Positions 1-8,080 are shown, counted from the first letter of the stretch. The stretch is 64,000 nucleotides of DNA from CAVQBP01 sp963723205 (GCA_963723205.1 CAVRQC010000008.1:1-64000), one strand, 5' to 3'. The notes: a model not told the origin generated them from the sequence alone. Program-made: numbers and translations.

Positions 1-3
1 TGG

Positions 4-23
4 TTCAGCGTAAAATGGAATTT
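4..23 (+). repeat. Left terminal inverted repeat of the IS3 element
   Basis: TTCAGCGTAAAATGGAATTT matches the reverse complement of 1366-1385 at 16 of 20 positions; the four mismatches are consecutive, after TTCAG. The inner AAATGGAATTT is identical on both sides. Confidence 0.8.
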
Positions 24-48
24 TGTGTTATTTAAATAAGGTGAAAAA

Positions 49-1008
49 TCAGGAAGCATTTCTCACCTCAATTCTGTCGTTCTTAGCTTGTTTAAGCTTA
101 ATTTTTCTTTCTTGTAAGCGTTCATCAACTCTGTTAAGAAGAAAATCTTCAGGGGTTAAATAAAATAAAGAACTATGAAGTCGTTTAGTATTATAGAAAT
201 CAATAAAGTTCCGAATCTGTTTTTTAGCATCATCCAGATCAATAAAGGAAGATCTGGTTAAACATTCCTGGTTAATAGTGCCATGAAACTTCTCAATCTT
301 GCCATTACTCTGAGGATAGCAAATAGAAGTCTTAACATGAGTAAGGCCTGCAAATCTTAAATATTCAGAAAAGTCCTTAGAGATAAATTGGGTTCCATTG
401 TCAGAAATTATTCTGGGCTTACCACCGGGAAATTTTTCTAAAGCTTTCTGTAAAGTAAACTGAACATCATATTCCTGCATGTTCAGTCGAAGTTCATGAT
501 TAACTATAAACCGAGAATAACCATCAATAATATCAATTAGAAATAAAAATGTTCCTTTGAAATTAACATACTTAATATCAATATGCCAATGCTGATGTGG
601 TTTTTCAGGCTGCTCAAAACCATAGTGTTTAGATTTAGATTTTACTTTGCTCCAGCGATTGAGCATGCCATTACTTTTAAGAACCCTGTAGACAGTGCTG
701 GGAGAGACAGCCACAATATTTTCATCAAGCATCATATAGGTAAGCCTGCGGTAACCTTCTCCGATATGAGATTTAGCATAATTGACAATAGCTTCCTTTT
801 CCCAGTCAAGAATCCAGCTATTTCTAGGAATAGCAGCATTATGATGATTAGGCTGACCAATCCGGTCATTCCACTGGTAATATTTGCTCTGAGTAATCCC
901 AACCATCCGGATTAGTTTATTAACGGGAATATCTGTTAAAGGATGAATCATAGTTACAAACTCAATAATATTATCTCTGATATCAGGCTCGGTCCACTTA
1001 GCATTCAA
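49..1008 (-). CDS. IS3-family transposase OrfB (DDE integrase core)
   Basis: This is the catalytic half of the transposase, which cuts and joins the element's ends. An N-terminal HTH_21-like segment (about residues 35-115) precedes an rve integrase core. The catalytic triad is visible: D144 in WHIDIK, D203 in ISDNGTQF and E239 in NGKIEKFHG. The D-E spacing of 35 residues is the DD(35)E hallmark. The first start codon in this frame is a TTG at 1008 overlapping the orfA stop (TTGA). The frame is open upstream to the A9 run at 1024-1032, so the active protein is probably an OrfAB fusion made by -1 frameshifting. There is no internal stop, so it may be functional. Confidence 0.93.
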   Translation of the reverse strand: MNAKWTEPDIRDNIIEFVTMIHPLTDIPVNKLIRMVGITQSKYYQWNDRIGQPNHHNAAIPRNSWILDWEKEAIVNYAKSHIGEGYRRLTYMMLDENIVAVSPSTVYRVLKSNGMLNRWSKVKSKSKHYGFEQPEKPHQHWHIDIKYVNFKGTFLFLIDIIDGYSRFIVNHELRLNMQEYDVQFTLQKALEKFPGGKPRIISDNGTQFISKDFSEYLRFAGLTHVKTSICYPQSNGKIEKFHGTINQECLTRSSFIDLDDAKKQIRNFIDFYNTKRLHSSLFYLTPEDFLLNRVDERLQERKIKLKQAKNDRIEVRNAS

Positions 1009-1325
1009 TCTTCTCCATTGAGATTTTTTTTTATTTCAATATTTTCTTGCAGCAAGATTGAGATAGCTTCATTACGCTTTTTTAACTTATCCTCAAGCAG
1101 AGCAATTTTCTTTAGCTCGGCTGAAGATGGAGATGTCTTTTTCTTACCAGCTTTGTTGACAAGTAAACTGGCAGCTCCTTCAAAGAGCTGCTTCTTCCAA
1201 CGGTGGATTAGATTTACATGTACATTGTATTTTTCTGCCAACTCACTGATAGGAATCTTATTGTCAAGAAGTTCCCTTAAAATAACAGCTTTCTGTTCCG
1301 CACTTAAATGTTTTCTTTGGCTCAT
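1005..1325 (-). CDS. IS3-family transposase OrfA (helix-turn-helix)
   Basis: This 106-residue protein has an N-terminal helix-turn-helix of the IS3/IS911 type (residues about 8-50: LSAEQKAVILRELL...SELAEKYNVHVNLIHRWKKQ). It is followed by a leucine- and lysine-rich helix (about 68-100) that resembles the OrfA leucine zipper. In the family, OrfA binds the terminal repeats and is fused to OrfB by frameshift to form the transposase. The codons near its C-terminus contain nine consecutive A residues. The gene starts at an ATG about 40 bp inside the right terminal repeat. Confidence 0.92.
   Translation of the reverse strand: MSQRKHLSAEQKAVILRELLDNKIPISELAEKYNVHVNLIHRWKKQLFEGAASLLVNKAGKKKTSPSSAELKKIALLEDKLKKRNEAISILLQENIEIKKNLNGED
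1024..1032 (-). other. A9 slippery run, probable -1 programmed frameshift site
   Basis: On the minus strand nine A residues span the codons before LNGED-stop of orfA. OrfB lies in the -1 frame relative to orfA, and that frame is open from this run to the orfB region. A slip would replace the last orfA residues with orfB sequence and give one OrfAB polypeptide, as known for IS3-family elements. Confidence 0.7.
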
Positions 1326-1365
1326 GGAATTTCTCCTTGTAAATGTAACTTAAATTATTACTATG

Positions 1366-1385
1366 AAATTCCATTTCCAACTGAA
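1366..1385 (-). repeat. Right terminal inverted repeat of the IS3 element
   Basis: AAATTCCATTTCCAACTGAA is the partner of 4-23 (16 of 20 matches when reverse complemented). The likely outer end, CTTTACA, follows at 1387-1393. Confidence 0.8.
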
Positions 1386-1397
1386 GCTTTACATTGT

Positions 1398-4394
1398 TTA
1401 CATTAAGTGAAAATATTGAAGTATAGCTTTCATTATTTGATCTCTATCGTATCGCCCTAAAATAGTTTCAAATGGAAAACCCAAGACTATCACTCCGTAA
1501 TTTTTTTTATAAGCAGTGCCAGCACTAAATTCATTTTCGGAATATCTTAATATGGTTTTACTTTCATCGGTGCTTATAATTGCATCAGGTGCTTCAACTG
1601 CATAAATTGAATCATTTAGCTCAACATTAAAAATAAAATTAAAACCCGGTAAAAAACTAAAGCCGGAAGTATGTACTTTACCTGTTTTCGAAGCATGATC
1701 GGCATCCCAGTTAAACTTTAAATAATTATTGGCAAATTTTATATCATTTGTATCTTTACTAAAATACAAATCACTTCCGACATAAGCTCCTGATATAAAT
1801 AAGTTACCGCCAAATGAACAATAATCTTTAATTTTTTTGATTAGCTGTTCAGGAAATGTTTTAAATTGAAGTCCGACAGTAGAATCAAAATATGCTCTTT
1901 CCCTGTGAGTCGATTTTTCTTCCCCGAGAATGAGATCAACAAACTTATATTTTTTCAAATCAACTAAAGAATCAATAACAGCATCCTTGCTTGATGAAAC
2001 AAACGAGAATCCGTTAGCTGCTAGAGATTCTCCGTGGATAAAAGGATAATCAAAACTATTTCCCGAAACTATTGTAGTTTCATAATCAGCATTGCTGGCA
2101 CCGTGCCCTGGCGAATCATTTGATATAAATTTTGAAGTTGTACCAAAATTATATTGAGTGCCGGTAAAACTCATATCTTTTTTATAATTTACTCCTGCAT
2201 CAATAAAATTTAAGAATCCGGAAAAACTTCCTGAATTAATAGAAGCCGGTGGGGAGATTCGATCAAATGCGTTAACAATTAAAACAGGCTTCCTGTTATT
2301 TTTAGCTTGATATACAGATAAAATTTCAGAAGGAAAGCTCTCTCCCCCATCATTTACTGATGTTACTTTAAAGCTGTAGATTTTTCCAGGTTCAATTGTA
2401 AGTCTGATTTCTGGTTTATATACCAGTTGTCCAGAATTAAAACCCCCATTCCCAATCCTTGTATAGACTATATATCTATCAGGAACAGCGGTTGGTTCAT
2501 AAGGATCAGGAGCGGGTTCCCATTTTAAGCTTACCGTATCATTATTTAAACCGGAATAAAAATGAGTAATAGGCAAAGGCTGCACAACAAATTTAAAATC
2601 ATCCTGAACAGAAAGAAATTTTAGAATTCCTATATAAATTGCTCTTGAAACATCAAACTGAAACCTTGGATCAAGTGCAAATTTCATATCAAGAAAATTT
2701 TGATGTGATAAAAGTTCCAGCAGCATTGAAGGTACATTGGGTCTTGCTGCTTCACTATATTTTGAATTTAAAAGGATTCTCCTGTTCCATGCAGTATCAT
2801 ACTTCAACCTGATTTCATGAACAATTTGCGATTGAATGATATCTGCAAAATCCCTGTTTGCTAATCTGGAAACACCACCAGGAAAAATTTTGGAAGTCCC
2901 GATATCTTCTATGCTGTAAATTGCCATAGTACCATAAGTTGTATCATTATATGTAATTCCGGCATTCGTATGAAAGGCCAATGAAAGGTCAATTGGAATA
3001 CCCAGCCCTTTTACATTTCTGTTCCTATTTGGTCCATTAGGTATACCATAAAGATAATTAACATATTCACCCCTGCTCTGGTAATCATCATTATAGTCAT
3101 TTTGTTCATCATTAAGATCGTACACAGAAGTATCAGGCATACCAGCATATTGAAGCCAATACCTTGCACCTTCTTCAAATTTAGGTCTTCCGCTTGTAAT
3201 GCCTTCCCGGGAAATAATTCCCATACCGCCGCCAAATCTTACGGCATCTGCCGAAACAATTGAATTTTTAAAATCTTTTGTTTCATTTGTAAGTACAACT
3301 TTTCCGTTTTCCGGATGGTATCCTTTAAAAAATTTAAACTCTCCAAGATATTCCCATGTTTTCCCGCCAATTTGTTGATTGATTAAAAATTCTGTTTTCC
3401 CTCCTGCATGATATACAGTATAATGAGCATCATTGATAACGTTGGGTAAAGAAACATAGGAGATATAAACTGAATAATATCCTGTTTCAGGTATATTAGG
3501 AATCCAATCAACTTCAGCTGAATTTATTGAATCAGATTTTACTATTCTATATGTACCTTGTTCAAATGGATTTAATCCGCTAGGGTATGGAGGATTGCCA
3601 ACAGCAAATGCTTTTCCAAATCCTTCTTTCCAGACATGATTCTGATCATACCTATTTTCAATATATGAACCGGATGCATAATCATCATTATCAATAACAA
3701 CTTCATTTTTTTGAATATCTCTTTCCCTTGGGACAAAAACATTTGCACCTGCATTTTCAAGCATAGGAATTAAATATTTACTGACAAAAGAAAACGGTAA
3801 AAGATCTTCGACTGTTTGAAATAATCTCGGGCGCTGCCATTTCCATCTTTGTTCCTTATTTTCATAATACCAGCCATGGCTCGGCCACAAGACTATATTT
3901 CTATTCAATAAACCATTTGATGGAGAATATTTCTTACTTATATTTCTAATAACTTCTTCCGGAAGAGCTTTTTTTCTTGGTATTCTGCTGTAATCGTATT
4001 TCGTAGAATCTGAGCGATAGTAATTGGGGATTAATTCTTCAATATCATAACCTATCGTTCTAATATGAAAATCATAGTTTTTATATTTTTCAGCAAGATA
4101 GGATTTAAATAAAGAGTAAATATTTTTAACATTTTTTTCACGGAAAGGATAATAAGAAAACTCTTTACTTAATTTAATTGTTACCGATTTGTTTACATCA
4201 TCAATTATAATAGTATCAAGTTTCGTTGAAGACGGAATAATAAACGGAAGACTTCTTGTTTTTATTACTTTTCTTAAAGAATCTATTTTTATTTCTACGG
4301 ATTTCTTCTCTTTAATGATCTCTTGAGAAGTACAGCCAAAAAAATAATAAACGGAGAAAAACAAAAGCAGCGACTGAAAAAATATTTTTTTCAT
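1398..4394 (-). CDS. Large lipoprotein: amidase_3-like domain, golvesin/Xly-like domain, Fn3
   Basis: The 998-residue protein starts with a lipoprotein signal peptide (lipobox FFGC, Cys21). It resembles Bacteroidota proteins often labelled xanthan lyase or golvesin-domain protein. The architecture suggests an N-acetylmuramoyl-L-alanine amidase fold split by an insert: His173 (PSHGW), His475 (FHTNAG) and Glu560 (LLELLSHQN) fit the zinc and catalytic positions of Amidase_3. Residues about 255-390 look like the golvesin/xanthan-lyase carbohydrate-binding domain (ending SADAVRFGGG). An Fn3 domain follows at about 605-700. The last 300 residues resemble a flavodoxin/amidotransferase-like fold. Likely role: a surface peptidoglycan or polysaccharide enzyme. 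The true substrate is unknown, and 'xanthan lyase' is probably a mislabel. The IS3 element begins about 4 bp after the stop. Confidence 0.75.
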   Translation of the reverse strand: MKKIFFQSLLLFFSVYYFFGCTSQEIIKEKKSVEIKIDSLRKVIKTRSLPFIIPSSTKLDTIIIDDVNKSVTIKLSKEFSYYPFREKNVKNIYSLFKSYLAEKYKNYDFHIRTIGYDIEELIPNYYRSDSTKYDYSRIPRKKALPEEVIRNISKKYSPSNGLLNRNIVLWPSHGWYYENKEQRWKWQRPRLFQTVEDLLPFSFVSKYLIPMLENAGANVFVPRERDIQKNEVVIDNDDYASGSYIENRYDQNHVWKEGFGKAFAVGNPPYPSGLNPFEQGTYRIVKSDSINSAEVDWIPNIPETGYYSVYISYVSLPNVINDAHYTVYHAGGKTEFLINQQIGGKTWEYLGEFKFFKGYHPENGKVVLTNETKDFKNSIVSADAVRFGGGMGIISREGITSGRPKFEEGARYWLQYAGMPDTSVYDLNDEQNDYNDDYQSRGEYVNYLYGIPNGPNRNRNVKGLGIPIDLSLAFHTNAGITYNDTTYGTMAIYSIEDIGTSKIFPGGVSRLANRDFADIIQSQIVHEIRLKYDTAWNRRILLNSKYSEAARPNVPSMLLELLSHQNFLDMKFALDPRFQFDVSRAIYIGILKFLSVQDDFKFVVQPLPITHFYSGLNNDTVSLKWEPAPDPYEPTAVPDRYIVYTRIGNGGFNSGQLVYKPEIRLTIEPGKIYSFKVTSVNDGGESFPSEILSVYQAKNNRKPVLIVNAFDRISPPASINSGSFSGFLNFIDAGVNYKKDMSFTGTQYNFGTTSKFISNDSPGHGASNADYETTIVSGNSFDYPFIHGESLAANGFSFVSSSKDAVIDSLVDLKKYKFVDLILGEEKSTHRERAYFDSTVGLQFKTFPEQLIKKIKDYCSFGGNLFISGAYVGSDLYFSKDTNDIKFANNYLKFNWDADHASKTGKVHTSGFSFLPGFNFIFNVELNDSIYAVEAPDAIISTDESKTILRYSENEFSAGTAYKKNYGVIVLGFPFETILGRYDRDQIMKAILQYFHLM

Positions 4395-4585
4395 ATTATT
4401 ATTATAAAAAGAATTTAATTATAATAAAAAAATATTTGATTTTTAGATATTAAATATTTAATCTTGTTAGAGACAGTTAAACCTTAAATAAATATTACTA
4501 TTATAAACAGTCTATTGAAATTTTTGTTAAAAAATTTTAGATTCAAATTAATTATACTGCAAGTTTGTCCGGCTTAATTTTTATT

Positions 4586-4598
4586 GGGAGAAATTGTG
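4586..4598 (+). promoter_or_regulatory. Shine-Dalgarno deciding the GTG start of the first sigma factor gene
   Basis: GGGAG at 4586-4590 lies 5 bases before GTG at 4596. An upstream in-frame TTG at 4584 would overlap this site. The GTG start gives MKITKQF, the exact N-terminus of the paralogue at 47624-48481. Confidence 0.75.
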
Positions 4599-5456
4599 AA
4601 AATCACGAAACAATTTACAAACAGAGAAAGTAAATCTCTTGATCAATATCTTCAGGAAATTGGCAAAGTTGATTTATTAACCCCTGAACAGGAAATAGAA
4701 TTAGCTATCAGGATTAAGAAAGGGGATCAAAATGCACTCGAAGTTCTTACAAAGGCAAATTTAAGGTTTGTCGTAAGCGTAGCAAAGCAGTTTCAAAACC
4801 AGGGACTCTCTTTAGGCGATTTAATAAATGAAGGGAATCTCGGGTTAATTAAAGCAGCAAAAAGATTTGATGAAACCCGTGGTTTCAAATTTATCTCTTA
4901 TGCTGTTTGGTGGATCCGTCAATCTATAATGCAGGCTATCGCGGAACAATCCAGAATTGTAAGACTTCCTTTAAATAGAGTTGGTGCTTTAAACAAAGTT
5001 AAAAAAGCTTACAGTCAGTTGGAACAGGAACATGACAGAATTCCTAACCTTACTGAACTGGCTAATGAACTTGATATGGATCTTGATGAAATAGCTTACA
5101 CTTTGCAAATGGCTGGACGACATGTTTCCATTGATGCACCATTCTCACAAGGTGAAGAAAAAAACAATAGTCTGCTGGATGTTATTGCAAATACTAAACA
5201 GCCTGACCCCGATAATAATCTCATGAGCGAATCGCTTAAAAATGAAATCGAAACCGTACTGGCAACATTAAGCGAAAGAGAAGCAAAGGTTATAAAATTA
5301 TATTTTGGTATCAATTCCGAAAATTCTGCAACTTTAGAAGAAATCGGGGAAATGTTTAATCTGACAAGAGAAAGGGTTAGACAAATTAAAGAAAAAGCTT
5401 TACGAAGACTTAGACATTCTTCCAGGAGTCAGAATCTAAAAGTCTACTTAGGCTAA
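4596..5456 (+). CDS. rpoD: RpoD/SigA-type sigma-70 factor (copy 1)
   Basis: This 286-residue factor directs RNA polymerase to promoters. It has regions 1.2, 2, 3 and 4 but no region 1.1, the short form seen in the Bacteroidota/Chlorobi group. Visible motifs are DLINEGNLGLIKAA and FKFISYAVWWIRQSIMQA (region 2, core binding and -10 recognition), RIVRLPLNRVG (region 3) and TLEEIGEMFNLTRERVRQIKEKA (region 4 helix-turn-helix, -35 recognition). GTG at 4596 is preferred over TTG at 4584 for reasons given in the ribosome-site entry. A second factor at 47624-48481 is identical over the first 44 residues and diverges mostly between regions 3 and 4. Which of them is the housekeeping factor cannot be told here. 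Confidence 0.93.
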   Translation: MKITKQFTNRESKSLDQYLQEIGKVDLLTPEQEIELAIRIKKGDQNALEVLTKANLRFVVSVAKQFQNQGLSLGDLINEGNLGLIKAAKRFDETRGFKFISYAVWWIRQSIMQAIAEQSRIVRLPLNRVGALNKVKKAYSQLEQEHDRIPNLTELANELDMDLDEIAYTLQMAGRHVSIDAPFSQGEEKNNSLLDVIANTKQPDPDNNLMSESLKNEIETVLATLSEREAKVIKLYFGINSENSATLEEIGEMFNLTRERVRQIKEKALRRLRHSSRSQNLKVYLG

Positions 5457-5522
5457 TTTTCTTCTAAAACACTCGTTTTTCTTTCTTTTTTTAACGTTTT
5501 ACGATTAGTTTGCTGTAGGATA

Positions 5523-5540
5523 CAAATGTTTGAACATTTG
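5523..5540. promoter_or_regulatory. 18-bp palindrome, candidate MarR operator
   Basis: CAAATGTT and AACATTTG form perfect 8-bp arms around a TG centre. The site lies 3 bp upstream of the -33-like element of the yceI promoter, and a MarR gene ends the same cluster. The pairing with this MarR is inferred from position only. Confidence 0.45.
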
Positions 5541-5543
5541 ATG

Positions 5544-5574
5544 TTGTAACTTATAATGTTTTTACTTATATTTG
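5544..5574 (+). promoter_or_regulatory. Bacteroidota-type promoter before yceI
   Basis: TTG at 5544-5546, a 20-base spacer and TATATTTG at 5567-5574 fit the Bacteroidota -33/-7 consensus (TTTG, N19-21, TAnnTTTG). Transcription would begin near 5580, giving a leader of about 25 bases before the ATG at 5608. Confidence 0.5.
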
Positions 5575-5607
5575 CAGTGTGTAATTCAAATAAGATAAGG
5601 AGTATAT

Positions 5608-6177
5608 ATGGAAACACAAAAGAGGAGTTCTGCAGATGTTTTAACTTCACAATCATGGAAAATTGATGAAATTCATTCAAAAATTAGATTTTCAGCAAGA
5701 CATATGGTTATAGCTGAAGTTGAAGGACAGTTCAACAAATTTGATTTTAACCTTAATAATTATGAAGATGATTTTTCTACTAGCCAGGTCGAATTAACTA
5801 TTGAAACTAATAGTATTGATACGCGAAATAACGATAGAGATAATCATCTTCGTTCAACGGATTTTTTCGATGTGGAAAAATTTCCGACAATTAAATTTAA
5901 AAGTACATCAATTACTAAAATAAGTGACGAGAAATATAAATTGCTGGGCGATTTGACAATCAAAGAGAATGCAAAACCTATAGAATTAGATGTTACCTAT
6001 GGAGGTCAAATTAAAGATCCCTGGGGTAATATAAGGGCCGGTTTTAATGTTAGAGGCAAGCTTAACCGTTTTAATTATGGATTAAAATGGAATAACTTAA
6101 TCGAAACCGGAGGTGCAGTTGTAGGAAAAAATATAAATATTAACTGTGATATTGAAGTCGTTAAGGTTGAAGAATAA
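5608..6177 (+). CDS. YceI-family protein
   Basis: YceI proteins are lipocalin-like barrels that bind polyisoprenoids or related amphiphiles. This 189-residue copy has the family pattern: WKIDEIHSKIRFSARHMVIAEVEGQF at 17-42, then NHLRSTDFFDVEKFPTIKFKS and a C-terminal FNVRGKLNRFNYGLKWN. No signal peptide is visible, so it is predicted to be cytoplasmic, unlike periplasmic E. coli YceI. AAGGAG precedes the ATG. It is the first gene of a plus-strand group with nitroreductase, pirin and MarR genes, a combination common in Bacteroidota and suggestive of quinone or oxidative-stress control. Confidence 0.9.
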   Translation: METQKRSSADVLTSQSWKIDEIHSKIRFSARHMVIAEVEGQFNKFDFNLNNYEDDFSTSQVELTIETNSIDTRNNDRDNHLRSTDFFDVEKFPTIKFKSTSITKISDEKYKLLGDLTIKENAKPIELDVTYGGQIKDPWGNIRAGFNVRGKLNRFNYGLKWNNLIETGGAVVGKNININCDIEVVKVEE

Positions 6178-6184
6178 ATTTTCA

Positions 6185-6214
6185 GTGTAGCACAGATTTT
6201 AATCTGTGCTACAC
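6185..6214. repeat. REP-like perfect palindrome, type A
   Basis: GTGTAGCACAGATT (6185-6198) and its exact reverse complement (6201-6214) flank a TT centre, giving 14-bp arms between yceI and the nitroreductase gene. There is no T-tract, so it is not a typical terminator. A decayed relative lies at 38201-38230. Confidence 0.7.
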
Positions 6215-6233
6215 CTAAAAAGTGAGGAATAAT

Positions 6234-6830
6234 ATGATACATGATATAATAAAGAACAGGTATAGCACCAGAGCATTTTCTGAAAAAGCTATCGTCGGCG
6301 AAAAAATTTTATCATTATTTGAAGCTGCCAGGTGGTCTCCTTCTTCGAGAAATGAACAACCATGGAGATTTATTTTTGGTACAAAAGAAGATCAAACTAC
6401 ATTTAATAAAATTGCCGGAATTTTAAATCCATCTAATCATTTGTGGGCATACAAGGCACCTTTACTTATTTTGACAATTGCAAAACTTAATATAAATTCA
6501 TCTGAACAAATTAATAGGCATGCACTTCATGATCTTGGATTGGCAATTGCAAACTTAACTTTTCAGGCATCAGCACTTGATTTATACGTACATCAAATGG
6601 GTGGATTTGACCAGAAAAAGGCAAGAGATATTTTTAAAAGACCTTTAAACTATGAACCTGTAACAGTTTTAGCGGTGGGTTATAAAGGAGATCTGAAAAT
6701 ATTACCTGAAAATCTTAAAGTGCGAGAATTATCGGAAAGAAAAAGAAAAGATTTAAGAGAAATTGTTTTTTCTGGAAAATTTGGAAAGACAAGTAATTTA
6801 GTTGATAACAAACAATTGGAAGTGATATAA
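6234..6830 (+). CDS. Nitroreductase-family protein
   Basis: This is an FMN-dependent NAD(P)H oxidoreductase-like protein of about 198 residues. The N-terminal IKNRYSTRAFSEKAI motif carries the FMN-phosphate-binding arginines, and ARWSPSSRNEQPWRFIFGTKE is the classic family segment. The middle (HDLGLAIANLTFQASALDLYVHQMGGF) matches the helix that packs at the dimer interface. ATG at 6234, behind GAGGAATAAT, is preferred over the in-frame GTG at 6222, which overlaps the likely ribosome site. It ends one base before the pirin gene, so the two are probably cotranscribed. The substrate (quinones, nitro compounds) is not evident. Confidence 0.9.
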   Translation: MIHDIIKNRYSTRAFSEKAIVGEKILSLFEAARWSPSSRNEQPWRFIFGTKEDQTTFNKIAGILNPSNHLWAYKAPLLILTIAKLNINSSEQINRHALHDLGLAIANLTFQASALDLYVHQMGGFDQKKARDIFKRPLNYEPVTVLAVGYKGDLKILPENLKVRELSERKRKDLREIVFSGKFGKTSNLVDNKQLEVI

Positions 6831-6831
6831 A

Positions 6832-7542
6832 ATGAAAACAATTATACATAGAGTTGATGAAAGAGGTATCGCTGAATTTGGATGGCTTCACAGCCGTCAT
6901 AGTTTCAGTTTTGGCAGATATTACAATACAGAAAAAATGGGTTTTGGACTTTTAAGGGTTCTGAATGATGATATTGTCGAACCCGGTGAAGGATTCGGAA
7001 AGCATCCTCATGATAATATGGAAATAATTTCGATTGTTCTTGATGGTGAACTTGAACATAGGGATAGTATGGGAACCGGATCGGTTATAAAAACGGGGGA
7101 TATTCAGGTAATGTCTGCCGGAAGTGGAATTACTCATTCTGAATTTAATCATTCAAATGAAAAGAAAGTAAACTTTTTACAGTTGTGGATAATTCCAAAA
7201 GAACGAAATATAAAACCGAGGTATGACCAGAAATATTTTTCTCCAGAAGAAAGAAAAAATAAAATTAAAACCGTTGTTTCGGGAATAGAACCAGACGGGA
7301 TGTTAAACATTCATCAAAATGCTTCAATTTCTATAGGAAATTTTGTAAAAGGAACAGAAGTAAATTACAAAATTCAGTACCCCGGAAATGGAGCATATTT
7401 GTTTATATTAAAGGGAAATATTAAATTAAATGGTTATTCAATTGCAGAAAAAGATGCTATAGGAATTTCTGATGCTGCTGAAATTCCATTTCAAACAGAT
7501 TCCGATACCGATGTAATTATTGTTGATGTACCAATGAAATAA
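6832..7542 (+). CDS. Pirin-family protein (cupin)
   Basis: This bicupin protein of 236 residues resembles YhhW-type pirins, some of which have quercetin dioxygenase activity. The metal ligands expected from pirins are present: His58, His60, His102 and Glu104 (GKHPHDNMEI and ITHSEFNHS). The N-terminus HRVDERGIAEFGWLHSRHSFSFG is diagnostic of the family. It begins one base after the nitroreductase stop. The pair probably helps remove reactive aromatic or quinone compounds under the downstream MarR regulator; this role is inferred from context. Confidence 0.93.
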   Translation: MKTIIHRVDERGIAEFGWLHSRHSFSFGRYYNTEKMGFGLLRVLNDDIVEPGEGFGKHPHDNMEIISIVLDGELEHRDSMGTGSVIKTGDIQVMSAGSGITHSEFNHSNEKKVNFLQLWIIPKERNIKPRYDQKYFSPEERKNKIKTVVSGIEPDGMLNIHQNASISIGNFVKGTEVNYKIQYPGNGAYLFILKGNIKLNGYSIAEKDAIGISDAAEIPFQTDSDTDVIIVDVPMK

Positions 7543-7630
7543 CCCAGTTTATAAAATACTGATATTCATCATAGCGCTGCTATATCCATTTGCAGTTAAT
7601 GATAATTGCTAAAAATACTAAAGTCAATTT

Positions 7631-8080
7631 ATGAAACTTGAATCAGAAATAGTCCAAAAAAAATTTAAAAATGAATATCATAAAGCTATAGTTAATATAG
7701 TATTTACATACAACTGGATGATTGAAAAACAGACAAAGCAGCTTAAACCTTACGATATTTCTCTTCAGCAGTATAATATTTTAAGAATTTTGAGGGGGCA
7801 ACATCCAAATCCGGCAACAGTTAAATTAATAAAAGAACGAATGCTGGATAAGATGTCTGACGTATCAAGATTGGTTGAAAAATTGAGAGTAAAAGGACTG
7901 GCAGAAAGAGAAATTTGTCAGCATGATAGAAGAAATGTAGATGTATGTATAACTAAAAAAGGATTGGAGCTTCTTAAAGAACTGGATCCGAAAGAAAAAG
8001 AGATGGAAGAATTCATGTCAAACCTCGATGAAAAAGAAATTGAGCAATTGAATATTTATCTCGATAAACTCAGGGGATAA
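7631..8080 (+). CDS. MarR-family transcriptional regulator
   Basis: The 149-residue protein has the MarR winged helix: LQQYNILRILRGQ (helix 2), SDVSRLVEKLRVKGLAERE (recognition helix) and CQHDRRNVDVCITKKGLELL (the wing with its DxR motif). MarR proteins usually repress nearby stress genes and let go when ligand or oxidant binds. Here the gene closes the yceI-nitroreductase-pirin group, and the 18-bp palindrome at 5523-5540 is a plausible operator. Two cysteines flank the wing (CQHDRRNVDVC), which might allow redox sensing; that is speculation. Confidence 0.92.
   Translation: MKLESEIVQKKFKNEYHKAIVNIVFTYNWMIEKQTKQLKPYDISLQQYNILRILRGQHPNPATVKLIKERMLDKMSDVSRLVEKLRVKGLAEREICQHDRRNVDVCITKKGLELLKELDPKEKEMEEFMSNLDEKEIEQLNIYLDKLRG

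Larger units (their letters stand above)
1..1393 (-). mobile_element. IS3-family insertion sequence, left end cut by window edge
   Basis: The element carries two overlapping frames, orfA (helix-turn-helix) and orfB (DDE integrase core), read on the minus strand and flanked by imperfect terminal inverted repeats at 4-23 and 1366-1385. The right end most plausibly closes at the CA at 1392-1393, because IS3 elements end in TG...CA and the reverse complement there starts TGTAAAGC. By comparison the left end lacks about 5 bases, so it begins just before the window. The right end lies about 4 bp beyond the stop codon of the next gene, so that coding sequence seems intact. The target duplication cannot be checked because the left flank is missing. 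Confidence 0.9.

Noticed and set aside
583..915. Open frame of 110 codons on the plus strand inside the IS3 orfB
   Set aside because: It is antisense to a clear DDE transposase gene and shows no known motif or ribosome site.
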